Shown: piece after piece, positions 1 to 7,372 of the stretch
Numbering within the stretch: position 1 is the stretch's first letter
Layout of the letters: every line of letters starts with the position of its first letter
From: Bacteroidales bacterium
Lineage (GTDB): Bacteria; Bacteroidota; Bacteroidia; Bacteroidales; JAADGE01
Direction: 5' to 3'
DNA length: 10,370 bases
Assembly (NCBI GenBank): GCA_029932445.1
Contig: JAOZQB010000100.1
Location: forward strand, 1-10,370
Notes under the pieces: generated by a model
What the model was told of the DNA's origin: nothing
Databases searched by the model: none
The model's input: only the letters and a program-made list of their open reading frames with translations
Made by a program: the position numbers and the translations under genes

Positions 1-899
1 ATTTTCTTAAAAAAGGATTACTTGCCGGTGCCGGAACCGTAATAGGCGGAAGTATTGTCGGTTCTTTTAATGCATTTGCCGAAAACGGTGACACATTAAA
101 AGTATTAGGCCCTGACGGAAAAATAATGGCTGTTGATAAATCACATTTAAAAGAAATCGGTGCACGCACCGAAGAACAAATGCAGCAAGCCGGCAGAGAA
201 GGTATTCCGGGCAGAAAATGGGTAAAAGTAATTGATCTGAGTAAATGCCAAAATGCCCGATTATGTATGGCGGCTTGCCAAAATTCGCATCAACTAAAGC
301 CTGAACAACATCATGTAAATGTCCTGAGAATGGACAGAACCGGTGATACAGCACCTTTTTTTATGCCGAAACCTTGTCAGCATTGTGATGATCCGCCTTG
401 TACAAAAGTTTGTCCGGTTGATGCAACATTTAAACGGCAGGACGGTTTAGTATTAATTGATAATGAACGTTGTATCGGTTGTCGTTTTTGTATTGCAGCT
501 TGTCCGTATTCAGCAAGAATATTTAACTGGACAGAACCGAAAGATGCAGAAAAATACAAAGATGTTGAATATAATATTGAATTAAATGTTCCTCAAAAAA
601 AGGGTACTGTCTCAAAATGTTTATTCAGTGCTGATCTTTTAAGAGAAGAAAAAATGCCATATTGTGTAACAGCCTGTCCTAACGGAGTATATTGGTTCGG
701 AGATGAAAATGAAAATGCTGTTACGAACGGTACAACAAAAGAAACCGTCAATTTTAAGAATTTATTAAAAGATAATGCAGCTTATGTTTTAATGCCTGAA
801 TTAGGCGTAAAACCAAGGGTGTATTATCTCCCTGAAAAAGATCGCATTTTTCCGTTTGTATATAATGGAAGTACCGAAATAAAAAAAGAACAACATTAA
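1..899 (+). CDS. Tat-exported four-cluster ferredoxin-type iron-sulfur subunit (5' partial)
   Basis: Electron-transfer subunit of the PsrB/NrfC/DsrO type, expected to bind several Fe-S clusters on the periplasmic face beside the NrfD-like protein encoded next. The frame is already open at the left edge (codons from base 3). The visible upstream part reads FLKKGLLAGAG, a hydrophobic run, then AFA before an acidic stretch. This is the end of a Tat signal peptide whose twin arginines lie off the window, so the in-frame ATG at 126 is not the true start. Numbered from that ATG, four cysteine motifs are visible: I C41, C47, C51 (Ala44 in the second position); II C84, C87, C92, C96; III C116, C119, C122, C126; IV C165, C180, C184 (Ser168 in the second position). 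Motifs II and III are complete; I and IV lack one ligand each. The catalytic partner is not in view. The class is clear; the pathway is unknown. Confidence 0.9.
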   Translation, partial: FLKKGLLAGAGTVIGGSIVGSFNAFAENGDTLKVLGPDGKIMAVDKSHLKEIGARTEEQMQQAGREGIPGRKWVKVIDLSKCQNARLCMAACQNSHQLKPEQHHVNVLRMDRTGDTAPFFMPKPCQHCDDPPCTKVCPVDATFKRQDGLVLIDNERCIGCRFCIAACPYSARIFNWTEPKDAEKYKDVEYNIELNVPQKKGTVSKCLFSADLLREEKMPYCVTACPNGVYWFGDENENAVTNGTTKETVNFKNLLKDNAAYVLMPELGVKPRVYYLPEKDRIFPFVYNGSTEIKKEQH

Positions 900-929
900 A
901 TCAGTATAAAAAATTCTAAATTTAACACC

Positions 930-2285
930 ATGTCTAAAGTAAAAAATAAAGAACCGGGAAAATCGTTAAATACGATTGTTTCAGACCTTACCAAACCATT
1001 AAAAACCCATTATGGTTTTACCCCTTGGATTCTTTTTCTTACAGCAATTATGCTTCTCGGAATCGGAGCATACATTATTCAGCTGAGAGACGGTTTAGGC
1101 GTTACCGCAATGCGAGATTATATTTCGTGGGGTTTGTATATTTCTTCTTTTATCTTTTTTATTGCAACAGCTTTAATCGGGATGTTAATAAGTGCGGTGT
1201 TAGGGTTGATAGGGATTAAGTGGATTACGCCAATTGCCAGAATAGCTGAAATGATTGCAGTCGGCTTTGCATTATGGGCCGGATTGGTCATCATCTTTGA
1301 CATGGGGCGTCCCGACAGATTTTGGCATCTTTTTGTATACGGAAGAGTGCAATCGCCTATTGTTTGGGATGTTACTGTCGTAATAACTTATGTAGCTATC
1401 AGTATTTTACTTTATTTATTGCCGTTAATCCCCGATATGCCTTTCTTGAAAAAAGCAATGACAGACCAAGCCAAATGGAAACAAAAAATGTATCATATTT
1501 TATCATTCGGATGGGTTGGTTCCGAGGGGCAATATAAACTAATCAAAAGATTAATCAGAGTTTTAGCTGTTTTAATTATTCCTGTTGCTCTTGCCATTCA
1601 TACCGTAACATCTTGGTTGTTTGCCATGACACTGCGTGTGGGATGGGATTCAACAATTTTCGGACCGTATTATGTTACCGGAGCATTTGTAACCGGCGGA
1701 GCAGCAGTTGTGATAGCCATGTTTATTTTCAGCACCGATTTTCGATTGAAGAATTACATCACACATTTTCATTTTGATAAAATGGGACGGCTTATGGTTT
1801 TATTAATGTTAGTTTATTTTTATTTTAACATTAATGAATTTTTAGTACCCGGTTATAAAATGAAACTTCTTGAAAAACCGCATCTTTACGGCTTATTTCA
1901 AGGTGATTTTGCACTCATGTTTTGGTTAGTACAAATCGGAGGAATGATTATTCCGATTATTTTGCTCTTATTTAAGAAAATGAGAAAACCTTTACCGTCA
2001 TTAATTATTGCAATAGCAGTTTTAATCGGTGCATTTTTTAAACGTTATATTATAACTATTCCGACATTAATGCACCCGCATTTACCGATACAAAATGTTC
2101 CTGCCGAATTTCATACATATTGGCCTACAACTTTTGAATGGTCGATTACGATGATGGCAATTGCAGGTGCCGTATTGGTTGTTACGATATTAGCAAAACT
2201 GTTTCCGATTATGCCTATTTGGGAAATCGCTCATGAAGAGGGTATAACAAATGAAGAAATGAACGAATTTACGGGAAATAATTAA
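930..2285 (+). CDS. NrfD/DsrP-like polytopic membrane subunit (quinone-interacting)
   Basis: Integral membrane subunit of the NrfD/PsrC/DsrP/ActC superfamily, which exchanges electrons between the quinone pool and a periplasmic Fe-S partner. The 451-residue protein has about ten hydrophobic helices, near residues 33-52, 66-92, 104-124, 146-167, 208-230, 248-267, 286-305, 326-348, 355-375 and 404-425. This fits the ten-helix DsrP/ActC branch rather than the eight-helix NrfD branch. Family-like stretches are FDMGRPDRFWHLF (123-135), QSPIVWD (141-147) and IHTVTSW (223-229); the His224 and Glu303 positions are candidates for the quinone or proton path, by inference. It starts 30 bp after the Fe-S gene and ends 24 bp before the cytochrome gene, so the three are very likely co-transcribed. 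No Shine-Dalgarno site is evident; the leader is A-rich. The substrate of the complex cannot be told from this subunit. Confidence 0.9.
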   Translation: MSKVKNKEPGKSLNTIVSDLTKPLKTHYGFTPWILFLTAIMLLGIGAYIIQLRDGLGVTAMRDYISWGLYISSFIFFIATALIGMLISAVLGLIGIKWITPIARIAEMIAVGFALWAGLVIIFDMGRPDRFWHLFVYGRVQSPIVWDVTVVITYVAISILLYLLPLIPDMPFLKKAMTDQAKWKQKMYHILSFGWVGSEGQYKLIKRLIRVLAVLIIPVALAIHTVTSWLFAMTLRVGWDSTIFGPYYVTGAFVTGGAAVVIAMFIFSTDFRLKNYITHFHFDKMGRLMVLLMLVYFYFNINEFLVPGYKMKLLEKPHLYGLFQGDFALMFWLVQIGGMIIPIILLLFKKMRKPLPSLIIAIAVLIGAFFKRYIITIPTLMHPHLPIQNVPAEFHTYWPTTFEWSITMMAIAGAVLVVTILAKLFPIMPIWEIAHEEGITNEEMNEFTGNN

Positions 2286-2309
2286 TTATAAACCTTAAAA
2301 ATTAATACA

Positions 2310-3209
2310 ATGAACTCAAAAAAAATAACATATAAAGGTTTAGGTATTGTCACCATTTTATTTTTTATATTTTCAATTTCCGCAAGCGCACAATGGAATA
2401 TTCCTGACAATGTAAAGAATAAAAAAGCACCTCAAGATGCCACTTATGAACTAATAAAAACCGGAAAATCCGTTTACAACAATAAATGTTCTTCATGCCA
2501 CGGGCATCCCGGCAAAGGTGATTTTTTAAAATTAAACCCGGTTCCGGGAGATTTAGGAACTTCTGATTTTCAAAATAATAACACAGAAGGTTCAGTATTT
2601 TTTAAATTGGATGAAGGAATGGGCAGTATGCCTTCGTTTAAAAATCAACTTTCGGAAACGGACAAATGGTGCGTAACATTTTACATTAAAAGTTTTGACG
2701 ATAATTTTGTTGTTAAAGGGAAAAAATCAACTTCTATAAAAACAAATTTAACAGTTTCTTCGGATAATAAAGCAAAAAAATTAAAGGCAAAAGCCGAATT
2801 TGAAGATAAAGACGGAAATATGAAGGTGTTAAAAGGAGCAGATGTGGCATTTTTCGTTAAACGTTATTTCGGAAATCTATCGATAGGAAATGTAAAAACC
2901 GATGAAAACGGCTATGCCGAAATTGTTTTTCCGGATGATATTGCCGGAGACAGTACAGGAAATGCCGAAGTTATAATTAAATTCAAAGATACGGATGCAT
3001 ACGGAAATACGGCTGTAACAAAAACAGTTTCTTGGGCAAATCCCGTTCATTACGAAAACCCTTTAAACGAAAGACACATGTGGGGAAATCGCTCAAGTGC
3101 TCCTATTTGGCTTCTTATAACTTATTTTTCTGTAGTTATCGGAGTTTGGGCTGTTATTCTGTGGGTCGTTTTTCAAATAACAAGAATTAAAAAATTGGCA
3201 AAAGAATAA
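2310..3209 (+). CDS. membrane-anchored monohaem cytochrome c with a beta-rich domain
   Basis: Predicted periplasmic electron carrier fixed to the inner membrane. Residues 1-28 form a signal peptide (KK near the start, hydrophobic core, SASA before Gln28). A class I cytochrome c domain spans about 42-135, with the haem site CSSCH (Cys60, Cys63, His64) and a GMGSMPSF segment where Met107 (or Met104) is the likely distal haem ligand. Residues about 142-243 form a beta-rich, Lys/Asp-rich domain containing FFVKRYFGNLSIG and TDENGYAEIVFP, resembling an Ig-like or transthyretin-like fold. A single C-terminal helix (about 266-290) followed by a basic tail anchors the protein, so the haem domain faces the periplasm. 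As last gene of the Fe-S/NrfD operon, it probably takes electrons from or delivers them to that pair. The haem assignment is firm; the fold and role of the middle domain are inferred. Confidence 0.88.
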   Translation: MNSKKITYKGLGIVTILFFIFSISASAQWNIPDNVKNKKAPQDATYELIKTGKSVYNNKCSSCHGHPGKGDFLKLNPVPGDLGTSDFQNNNTEGSVFFKLDEGMGSMPSFKNQLSETDKWCVTFYIKSFDDNFVVKGKKSTSIKTNLTVSSDNKAKKLKAKAEFEDKDGNMKVLKGADVAFFVKRYFGNLSIGNVKTDENGYAEIVFPDDIAGDSTGNAEVIIKFKDTDAYGNTAVTKTVSWANPVHYENPLNERHMWGNRSSAPIWLLITYFSVVIGVWAVILWVVFQITRIKKLAKE

Positions 3210-3230
3210 CAGAAAAAATTATTAATAACC

Positions 3231-3268
3231 AAAATTCGATTTTTAATAAAATCGGATTTTTAATTTTA
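3231..3268 (+). terminator. rho-independent terminator of the Fe-S/NrfD/cytochrome operon
   Basis: A 13-bp stem (3231-3243 with 3248-3260, one G-T wobble at 3236/3255) closes a TAAT loop and is followed by a T-rich run. It starts 21 bases after the cytochrome stop codon. The stem is AT-rich with only a short GC core, so its strength is uncertain. Confidence 0.7.
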
Positions 3269-3277
3269 TTTTAAATA

Positions 3278-3311
3278 TCTGTTTTTTATTTTAAAAAAAA
3301 GTGTAATTTTG
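3278..3311 (+). promoter_or_regulatory. probable Bacteroidota-type promoter for yceD-rpmF
   Basis: TAATTTTG at 3304-3311 matches the Bacteroidota -7 consensus TAnnTTTG exactly. A weak -33 candidate, TCTG at 3278-3281, lies 22 bp upstream. Transcription would begin about 5 bases downstream, leaving a short leader before the ATG at 3333. An in-frame TTG at 3309 lies inside this -7 element, which argues against it being a start codon. Confidence 0.5.
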
Positions 3312-3332
3312 CATGCTCGTTTTATCAAGATT

Positions 3333-3854
3333 ATGAGTAAGTATAAGATAAAATTCAGAGGATTAAAGGAAGGACGGTACAATTACAAGTTTGAAATCGG
3401 AGATATGTTTTTTGAAAACTATCCGGAATCCGAAATAAAAAAAGCTGAAATTTCTGCAAGTGTTGAAATGATAATCAATAAAGATTTGTTAACATTTCAA
3501 ATATCCTTAAAGGGAACTGCAGAATTGCAATGTGACAGATGTTTGGATTTTTTTGATTATCCGATTGATTATCAAGCTGTATTATATGCCGATTTCGGAG
3601 ATGAAAATTCCGATTTGTCGGATGCTGATAATAAAATTACGATAAGTAATAAAGCGAGTGATATTATTCTTGATAAACATTTTTATGATTATTTGCATTT
3701 AAGTTTGCCCTATCAAAAAATTCATCCGGATGATGAAAACGGCGAAACAACTTGTAATACAAAAATGATTGAAAAAATTGAAGAATATTCATCATTTGAA
3801 GAACTAAAAAATACGGATCCCAGATGGGATAAATTAAAAAGTTTATATAATTAG
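3333..3854 (+). CDS. yceD: YceD/DUF177 family protein
   Basis: A 173-residue member of the YceD (DUF177) family, whose bacterial members are linked to 23S rRNA accumulation and which is usually encoded directly before ribosomal protein L32, as here. The family-typical CDRCLDFFDYP segment holds Cys67 and Cys70 after a beta-rich N-terminal half. Acidic residues follow, and the C-terminal tail DPRWDKLKSLYN is typical of Bacteroidota homologues. The ATG at 3333 (MSKYKIKFRGL) is chosen over an in-frame TTG at 3309, because the TTG lies within the putative -7 promoter element. It ends 25 bp before rpmF and is probably co-transcribed with it. Its molecular mechanism is not settled; the assignment rests on the motif and on synteny. 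Confidence 0.85.
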   Translation: MSKYKIKFRGLKEGRYNYKFEIGDMFFENYPESEIKKAEISASVEMIINKDLLTFQISLKGTAELQCDRCLDFFDYPIDYQAVLYADFGDENSDLSDADNKITISNKASDIILDKHFYDYLHLSLPYQKIHPDDENGETTCNTKMIEKIEEYSSFEELKNTDPRWDKLKSLYN

Positions 3855-3879
3855 ATTTACAACATAAAAAAAGGGAACA

Positions 3880-4065
3880 ATGGCACATCCTAAAAGAAAA
3901 ATATCCAAACAAAGAAGAGATAAAAGAAGAACGCACATTAAAGCTGCAACCCAACAATTAGCAAAATGTTCTAATTGCGGTGCAACCGTAAGATATCATA
4001 CGGTTTGTCCGGAATGCGGTCATTATCGCGGAAAATTAGCTATCGAAACAGGAGATGCTTTATAA
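3880..4065 (+). CDS. rpmF: 50S ribosomal protein L32
   Basis: Small basic protein of the large ribosomal subunit, 61 residues, the usual L32 length. It begins MAHPKRKISKQRRDKRR, the characteristic N-terminus. The zinc-ribbon form is shown by Cys30, Cys33, Cys43 and Cys46 (CSNC and CPEC), so it should bind one zinc ion. An AGGG stretch about 6 bases before the ATG is one of the few Shine-Dalgarno-like sites in the window, as expected for a highly translated gene. It lies 25 bp after yceD and is followed by a strong hairpin. Unlike the classic yceD-rpmF-plsX-fabH order of Proteobacteria and Firmicutes, plsX is absent here. Confidence 0.97.
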   Translation: MAHPKRKISKQRRDKRRTHIKAATQQLAKCSNCGATVRYHTVCPECGHYRGKLAIETGDAL

Positions 4066-4106
4066 AAAGCACTTTTTAATCTGAAAACGTTTAAATGTAA
4101 AACATC

Positions 4107-4139
4107 AAAACCGGTATTTATTATCAATACCGGTTTTTG
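4107..4139 (+). terminator. rho-independent terminator after rpmF
   Basis: AAAACCGGTATT (4107-4118) pairs perfectly with AATACCGGTTTT (4126-4137) across a 7-base loop and runs into a T-rich tail. The 12-bp stem has a CCGG core. It begins 41 bases after the rpmF stop and separates rpmF from fabH transcription. The symmetric A and T tracts mean it could also act on the other strand. Confidence 0.85.
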
Positions 4140-4200
4140 TGTATGAAGTCAATTATAATCATTTTATCACTTCTTTTTAAACGTATTTATTTTAATTTTA

Positions 4201-4232
4201 TTTTGCAAACTATAAAAGTAACTTTATTTTCG
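4201..4232 (+). promoter_or_regulatory. candidate promoter for fabH
   Basis: TTTTG at 4201-4205 is separated by 19 bp from TATTTTCG at 4225-4232. This fits the Bacteroidota arrangement of a TTTG -33 box and TAnnTTTG -7 box, with one mismatch in the -7 element. The predicted leader is about 20 bases before the ATG at 4260. The placement between the rpmF terminator and fabH supports it; the call is consensus matching only. Confidence 0.4.
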
Positions 4233-4259
4233 CAGTTTATTTGTATTTAATAAATCAAA

Positions 4260-5255
4260 ATGGGAAAAATTAATGCAGCAATAACCGGTATTGCAGGATA
4301 TGTTCCGGATTATATTCTGACAAACGATGAACTTTCACGAATGGTTGATACTTCCGATGAATGGATAATGTCCAGAATCGGAATTAAAGAAAGACATCTG
4401 TTGAAAGGAGAAGGTAAAGGAACTTCGGATATGGGTGCCGAAGCTGTTAAAAGTTTATTAGAAAAAACCGGAACATCTCCGGATGAAATTGACTTATTAA
4501 TATGTACAACCGTTACGCCCGATATGCAATTTCCGGCAACGGCAAATATTATAAGCGATAAAGTAGGTATTAAAAATGCTTTCAGCTTTGATATAAATGC
4601 AGGATGTTCCGGCTTTTTGTTCGGAATGTCAACCGCATCTAAATTTATTCTTTCGGGGAAATATAAAAAAGTAGTATTAGTCGGTGCAGATAAAATGTCT
4701 TCAATTGTCGATTATGAAGATCGTTCAATAAGCCCAATTTTCGGAGACGGTGCCGGTGCCGTTTTATTTGAACCCACAACAGAAGATGTGGGAATAATTG
4801 ATGAAATTCTGCACGTTGACGGAGCCGGAAGAAAACATCTGCATCAAAAAGCAGGCGGTTCTTTAAAGCCGCCGACACATGAAACCATTGATGCACGTGA
4901 ACATTATATTTACCAAGAAGGACAACCGGTTTTTAAAGCTGCCGTAAAAGGAATGGCAGATGTTTCCGTTGAAATGATGGAAAAACATAATTTAACTTCC
5001 GATACCTTAACTTGGCTGGTTCCGCATCAGGCAAATTTACGTATAATCACGGCCACGGCACATCGTATGAATTTACCGCCCGAAAAAGTAATGATTAATA
5101 TTGAAAAATACGGAAATACGACTGACGGAACACTCCCTTTGTTACTTTGGGAATGGGAAAAGAAACTTAAAAAAGGCGACCACTTAATTTTTTCAACTTT
5201 CGGTGCAGGATTTACTTGGGGAGCTATTTATTTAAAGTGGGCATATAATTCATAA
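4260..5255 (+). CDS. fabH: beta-ketoacyl-ACP synthase III (FabH)
   Basis: Cytosolic condensing enzyme that starts type II fatty acid synthesis by joining an acyl-CoA primer to malonyl-ACP. The 331 residues match the usual length. The thiolase-fold catalytic triad is visible: Cys116 in DINAGCSGF, His256 in VPHQANLR and Asn286 in EKYGNTTDG. The N-terminal TSDEWIMSRIGIKERH, the FGDGAGAVLF segment (161-170) and the C-terminal FGAGFTWGAIYLKW glycine-rich loop are also typical. Bacteroidota need branched as well as straight primers, so primer choice could be broad, but this cannot be read from sequence alone. It sits between rpmF and accB, so initiation and malonyl-CoA supply are encoded side by side. 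It appears to have its own promoter because a terminator precedes it. The 139-bp AT-rich gap after it leaves open whether accB is read through from here. Confidence 0.96.
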   Translation: MGKINAAITGIAGYVPDYILTNDELSRMVDTSDEWIMSRIGIKERHLLKGEGKGTSDMGAEAVKSLLEKTGTSPDEIDLLICTTVTPDMQFPATANIISDKVGIKNAFSFDINAGCSGFLFGMSTASKFILSGKYKKVVLVGADKMSSIVDYEDRSISPIFGDGAGAVLFEPTTEDVGIIDEILHVDGAGRKHLHQKAGGSLKPPTHETIDAREHYIYQEGQPVFKAAVKGMADVSVEMMEKHNLTSDTLTWLVPHQANLRIITATAHRMNLPPEKVMINIEKYGNTTDGTLPLLLWEWEKKLKKGDHLIFSTFGAGFTWGAIYLKWAYNS

Positions 5256-5332
5256 ATTTCATTACTTAAATTATTTAATCATAACAGATTAGCAGATATA
5301 AACAAAAGTTTTTTTAACATTTTTTAACCTTA

Positions 5333-5391
5333 AAATATATTTATAAAAGAGATATTTAAATATATTTACAAAAATTTAACTAAAATATATT
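5333..5391 (+). repeat. three 25-bp-spaced palindromic AT elements before accB
   Basis: AAATATATT begins at 5333, 5358 and 5383, a constant 25-bp step. In the first two copies the element extends to the self-complementary AAATATATTT, and those two copies agree at 15 of 16 bases (5333-5348 and 5358-5373). The third is AAATATATTC and ends 3 bases before the accB ATG at 5395. Each of the first two copies also contains TATATTTA, one base from the TAnnTTTG -7 consensus. They could be operator sites, tandem weak promoters, or chance in AT-rich DNA. Confidence 0.5.
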
Positions 5392-5394
5392 CTC

Positions 5395-5904
5395 ATGGAT
5401 TATAAAGAATTAAAAGATTTTATCAAATCAGTTGCCAAATCAGGTGTTAGTGAAGTAGAGATTAAAACCGATGAAATGAAATTATCCGTAAGAGTTTCAC
5501 CAAGAGGCAACTCCGGTACTCATACCGAAACAATTATACAACAAGTTCCGGTTCAATCACCTTTCGCAACAGGTGCCATGATGCAGCAACCCATACAAAA
5601 TTTACAAACTCAAGTTCAAACTCCGATTGAGAAATCAGAAGATACACAATCTGAAGATGACAAATATATAACCGTTAAATCACCGATGGTCGGAACTTTT
5701 TACAGAAAACCGGCTCCCGACAAAGCCCCTTTTGTAAATGTAGGTGATAATATCAATGAAAATTCTGTTGTTTGTATTATTGAAGCAATGAAATTATTTA
5801 ATGAAATTGAAGCCGAAGTTTCCGGAAAAATTGTTAAAATTTTAGTTGATGATGCCAGTCCGGTTGAATTTGAACAAGCTTTGTTTTTGGTTGACCCCAG
5901 CTAA
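5395..5904 (+). CDS. accB: biotin carboxyl carrier protein of acetyl-CoA carboxylase
   Basis: Carries the biotin that shuttles a carboxyl group from biotin carboxylase to the carboxyltransferase, making malonyl-CoA. The 169 residues have the standard layout: an N-terminal segment (1-37), a flexible Gln/Pro/Thr-rich linker (about 38-88) and a C-terminal biotinyl domain (about 91-168). The biotin-accepting lysine is Lys133 in EAMKLFNEIEAE. The segment SPMVGTFYRKPAPDKAPFV (97-115) is the protruding thumb seen in acetyl-CoA carboxylase carriers, which separates it from the carriers of pyruvate or propionyl-CoA carboxylases. It lies 45 bp before accC and is very likely co-transcribed with it. The carboxyltransferase genes accA and accD are not in the window. 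Confidence 0.96.
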   Translation: MDYKELKDFIKSVAKSGVSEVEIKTDEMKLSVRVSPRGNSGTHTETIIQQVPVQSPFATGAMMQQPIQNLQTQVQTPIEKSEDTQSEDDKYITVKSPMVGTFYRKPAPDKAPFVNVGDNINENSVVCIIEAMKLFNEIEAEVSGKIVKILVDDASPVEFEQALFLVDPS

Positions 5905-5949
5905 ATTTCGCTTCATTAAATCAATTTTTATTAAATTTAATACGCATTT

Positions 5950-7287
5950 ATGTTTAAAAAGATACTTATTGCAAACAGAGGAGAAATTGCATTACGCATC
6001 ATTCGTACATGTAAAGAAATGGGAATTAAAACAGTTGCCGTATATTCAACGGCAGATAAAGACAGTTTACATGTTCGTTTTGCCGATGAAGCTGTTTGTA
6101 TAGGCCCGCCTCCGAGTAATGAATCTTACCTGGAAATTCCCAAAATTATTGCAGCTGCTCAAATAACAAATGCAGATGCCATTCATCCCGGTTACGGATT
6201 TCTTGCTGAAAATGCAAAATTCTCGGAAATTTGTAAAAAGCATGATATTAAATTTATCGGGCCTTCTGCTGAAATGATAAATATGATGGGTGATAAAGCG
6301 ACCGCAAAAAAAACAATGCGTGAAGCCGGTGTTCCTGTTGTTCCCGGTTCCAAAGAATTGGTTGCCACCGTAAAAGAAGGGAAAAAACTTGCAAAAGAAA
6401 TGAGTTATCCTGTTATGTTAAAAGCAACGGCAGGCGGCGGAGGTAAAGGCATAAGAATTGTTCGGAATGAAGAAGAATTTCAGGAAAAATGGGATTCTGC
6501 CAAACAAGAATCTGCTGCTGCTTTCGGTAATGACGGATTATATATGGAAAAATTCATTGAAAATCCGAGACATATTGAAATTCAAATTGTGGGGGATCAA
6601 ACCGGAAATGCTGCACATTTATCCGAACGCGATTGTTCAATTCAACGACGCCATCAAAAATTAGCCGAAGAAACACCGTCTCCCTTTATGACTGACAAAC
6701 TTCGTGAAAAAATGGGAGAAGCTGCCGTTCTTGCTGCAAAATCTATTAAATATGAAGGCGTAGGAACCGTTGAGTTTTTAGTTGATGATAAGCGCAACTT
6801 CTATTTCATGGAAATGAACACCAGGATACAAGTTGAACATCCGATAACTGAAGAGGTTATTAATTTCGATCTTATTAAAGAACAAATAAAAGTTGCATCA
6901 GGTATAAAAATCAGCGGTGATAATTATTATCCTAAATTACATTCAATTGAATGTCGTATCAATGCTGAAGATCCTTATAATGATTTTCGCCCCTCACCCG
7001 GGAAAATTACCGAACTTCACACACCGGGCGGTCACGGAGTAAGAGTTGATACACATGTGTATGCCGGATATACCATTCCTCCGAATTACGATTCGATGAT
7101 TGCAAAATTAATTATAACGGCCAGAACCAGAGACGAAGCTTTGAAAAAAATGAAAAGAGCTTTAGATGAGTTTGTTATAGAAGGTATTAAAACAACCATC
7201 CCTTTTCATGTTCAATTAGTTTCCGATGAAAAATTTATAAAAGGTGATTATACTACAAAATTTATGGAAACTTTTGAAATGAAATAA
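5950..7287 (+). CDS. accC: biotin carboxylase subunit of acetyl-CoA carboxylase
   Basis: ATP-dependent enzyme that carboxylates the biotin on AccB. At 445 residues it is close to the 449 of the E. coli protein, with no fused carrier domain. The order is complete: N-terminal domain with IANRGEIALRIIR (7-19), the HPGYGFLAEN segment (79-88), the ATP-grasp glycine loop AGGGGKGIRI (161-170), RHIEIQIVGD (207-216), the ERDCSIQRRHQK segment (227-238), and the catalytic MEMNTRIQVEHP stretch, where Glu288, Arg292 and Glu296 fall at the same numbers as in E. coli. Lys116 and about Lys158 are the expected ATP-contacting lysines. It follows accB by 45 bp. No clear terminator was found in the 85 bp after it. 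Confidence 0.97.
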   Translation: MFKKILIANRGEIALRIIRTCKEMGIKTVAVYSTADKDSLHVRFADEAVCIGPPPSNESYLEIPKIIAAAQITNADAIHPGYGFLAENAKFSEICKKHDIKFIGPSAEMINMMGDKATAKKTMREAGVPVVPGSKELVATVKEGKKLAKEMSYPVMLKATAGGGGKGIRIVRNEEEFQEKWDSAKQESAAAFGNDGLYMEKFIENPRHIEIQIVGDQTGNAAHLSERDCSIQRRHQKLAEETPSPFMTDKLREKMGEAAVLAAKSIKYEGVGTVEFLVDDKRNFYFMEMNTRIQVEHPITEEVINFDLIKEQIKVASGIKISGDNYYPKLHSIECRINAEDPYNDFRPSPGKITELHTPGGHGVRVDTHVYAGYTIPPNYDSMIAKLIITARTRDEALKKMKRALDEFVIEGIKTTIPFHVQLVSDEKFIKGDYTTKFMETFEMK

Positions 7288-7372
7288 ACCGGCCTGATAT
7301 TCGTTATTATTTATGAAAAAACATAATATGAGTTGAAAACCATTTTTTTAACAGTTTTAAAATTATTAATCC

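Noticed and set aside
126..899. A complete cytoplasmic Fe-S protein starting at ATG 126.
   Set aside because: The frame is open upstream and encodes the hydrophobic part of a Tat signal peptide, so the protein is exported and its start is off the window.
3664..3957. A 97-residue minus-strand ORF across yceD and rpmF, and similar antisense ORFs at 67-354, 377-559, 1118-1303, 4645-4896 and 7920-8144.
   Set aside because: All lie opposite well-supported genes, with compositions typical of antisense shadows and no recognisable motif.
4143..4250. A 35-codon ORF (MKSIIIILSLLFKR...) between rpmF and fabH, resembling a small hydrophobic peptide.
   Set aside because: It lies in AT-rich DNA across the candidate fabH promoter, follows a terminator directly and shows no ribosome binding site; chance is the simplest explanation.
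7288..7372. A possible promoter (TTG at 7333-7335) before the bactofilin gene and a weak AAATAA/TTATTT inverted repeat after accC.
   Set aside because: No -7 element lies at the right distance and the inverted repeat is only 6 bp of A/T; neither can be supported.
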